Assembly (NCBI RefSeq): GCF_000427645.1
Contig: NZ_KE386571.1
Span: 2,808,670 to 2,872,669, forward strand
Reading direction: 5' to 3'
Origin: Sphingomonas phyllosphaerae FA2
GTDB lineage: Bacteria > Pseudomonadota > Alphaproteobacteria > Sphingomonadales > Sphingomonadaceae
DNA length: 64,000 nucleotides
The notes beneath the pieces are model-generated. The model worked only from the letters and a program-made list of their open reading frames with translations, had not been told where the DNA came from and searched no databases. Below are positions 63,572 through 64,000 of the stretch, piece by piece (within the stretch, counting starts at the first letter, position 1; every line of letters starts with the position of its first letter). A program made the position numbers and the translations under genes.

Positions 63572-64000
63572 GAGACCTCTGCGAAAATGTGCTGACGTTT
63601 CGGCATGGATATGATTCGATGCTGTGGGAGGATCGGCGTCGATGGAACAGCGGGGATTTGCGGAGGCGTTTTTGCCGGCGGGGTTTGGCCGGAATGCGCG
63701 GTTGGAGCGGATCGCGGCGCTGATCGACTGGGCGCCGGTGGAGGCGCTGGTGCGGCGGGTGCGGCCCGGGACGACGGGACGTCCGCCGTACCGGGCGCTG
63801 GCGATGGTGCGGGCGCTGCTGCTGCAGCAATGGTATGGCTTGTCGGACCCGGGGCTGGAGGAGGCGCTATCCGACCGGGTATCGTTCCGGCGGTTCTGCG
63901 GCCTGGCGCTGGAGGAGCCGACGCCGGATGAGACGACCTTGTGCCGCTTCCGGCTGGCGCTGGTCGAGGCGGGGCTGGGCGAGGCGCTGTTCGTCGAGGT
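63572..64000 (+). mobile_element. IS5-type insertion sequence, left end (runs off the window)
   Basis: The left terminus begins near gagacctctgcgaaaatg, about 70 bp before the transposase ATG, at the point where a family B palindrome is interrupted. The right end, its inverted repeat and the target duplication are outside the window. Confidence 0.75.
63642..64000 (+). CDS. IS5-family transposase, N-terminal part (partial)
   Basis: The open frame from ATG at 63642 reads MEQRGFAEAFLPAGFGRNAR and continues to the window edge (119 complete codons). PPYRALAMVRALLLQQWYGL, SDPGLEEALSDRVSFRRFCG and EEPTPDETTLCRFRLALVEA are the DUF772 N-terminal region of IS5 transposases. The DDE catalytic part lies beyond the window. 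Confidence 0.9.
   Translation, partial: MEQRGFAEAFLPAGFGRNARLERIAALIDWAPVEALVRRVRPGTTGRPPYRALAMVRALLLQQWYGLSDPGLEEALSDRVSFRRFCGLALEEPTPDETTLCRFRLALVEAGLGEALFVE

Overview
The window looks like the chromosome of a GC-rich alphaproteobacterium of the order Sphingomonadales, most likely Sphingomonas. The evidence is the gene content and style: TonB-dependent receptor, PEP-CTERM protein, class I PHA synthase with phasin, a CxxC-less Fur, one long RelA/SpoT homologue, CtrA-type TTAA-N7-TTAA boxes, and many dispersed REP-type palindromes. No rRNA, tRNA, CRISPR or prophage was seen. A transposase of an IS5-type element begins at the right edge and is cut by it.

Layout. 1-2 kb: end of an acyl-CoA synthetase, a frameshifted GIY-YIG gene between palindromes, and a membrane-anchored sorbosone-dehydrogenase-like protein. 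2-12.6 kb (all minus): a housekeeping run nifU - rutE-like - tsaB - rimI - fur - plsC - hypothetical - cytochrome c - miaB - phoH - vapBC - ybeY - corC. The vapBC toxin-antitoxin pair and a low-GC hypothetical gene look like insertions. 12.7-20 kb: M16 protease, PHA-system protein, lnt-metK (with a palindrome before metK) and ruvA. 20-29 kb: RhlE-type helicase, a hybrid sensor kinase converging on a soluble MCP-like protein with a CBS-like N-terminus, and a katE-PEBP-DUF3429 run. 29-32 kb: small secreted proteins, trmB and a PAP2 phosphatase.

32-40.5 kb is a carbohydrate region: a ~1000-aa beta-helix/beta-propeller secreted protein, an orphan LuxR-type HTH protein, a FadR-type GntR regulator, gluconokinase and a TonB-dependent receptor. 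A palindromic motif (CGAC-N4-GTCG, usually TACGACC-N3-GTCG) lies before the beta-helix gene, twice between gluconokinase and the receptor, and before a ThuA-like gene at 63.5 kb. I read this as a candidate small regulon that ties these genes together.

40.6-49 kb: glyoxalase, divergent ohr/ohrR with paired operators, a GST/dienelactone-hydrolase pair, clpS, phasin and phaC (with an inverted pair of PhaR-like sites), and an alanine-type aminotransferase. 49-64 kb: rpoZ, a cardiolipin-synthase-like PLD, an Atm1-type ABC exporter, ubiG/lysC, a GT2 glycosyltransferase, an M48 protease, a transmembrane MCP, a lipoprotein, the RelA/SpoT homologue and ThuA. Almost every non-coding gap above 200 bp is filled with paired palindromes from five repeat families. 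One of these is broken by the IS element at 63572.
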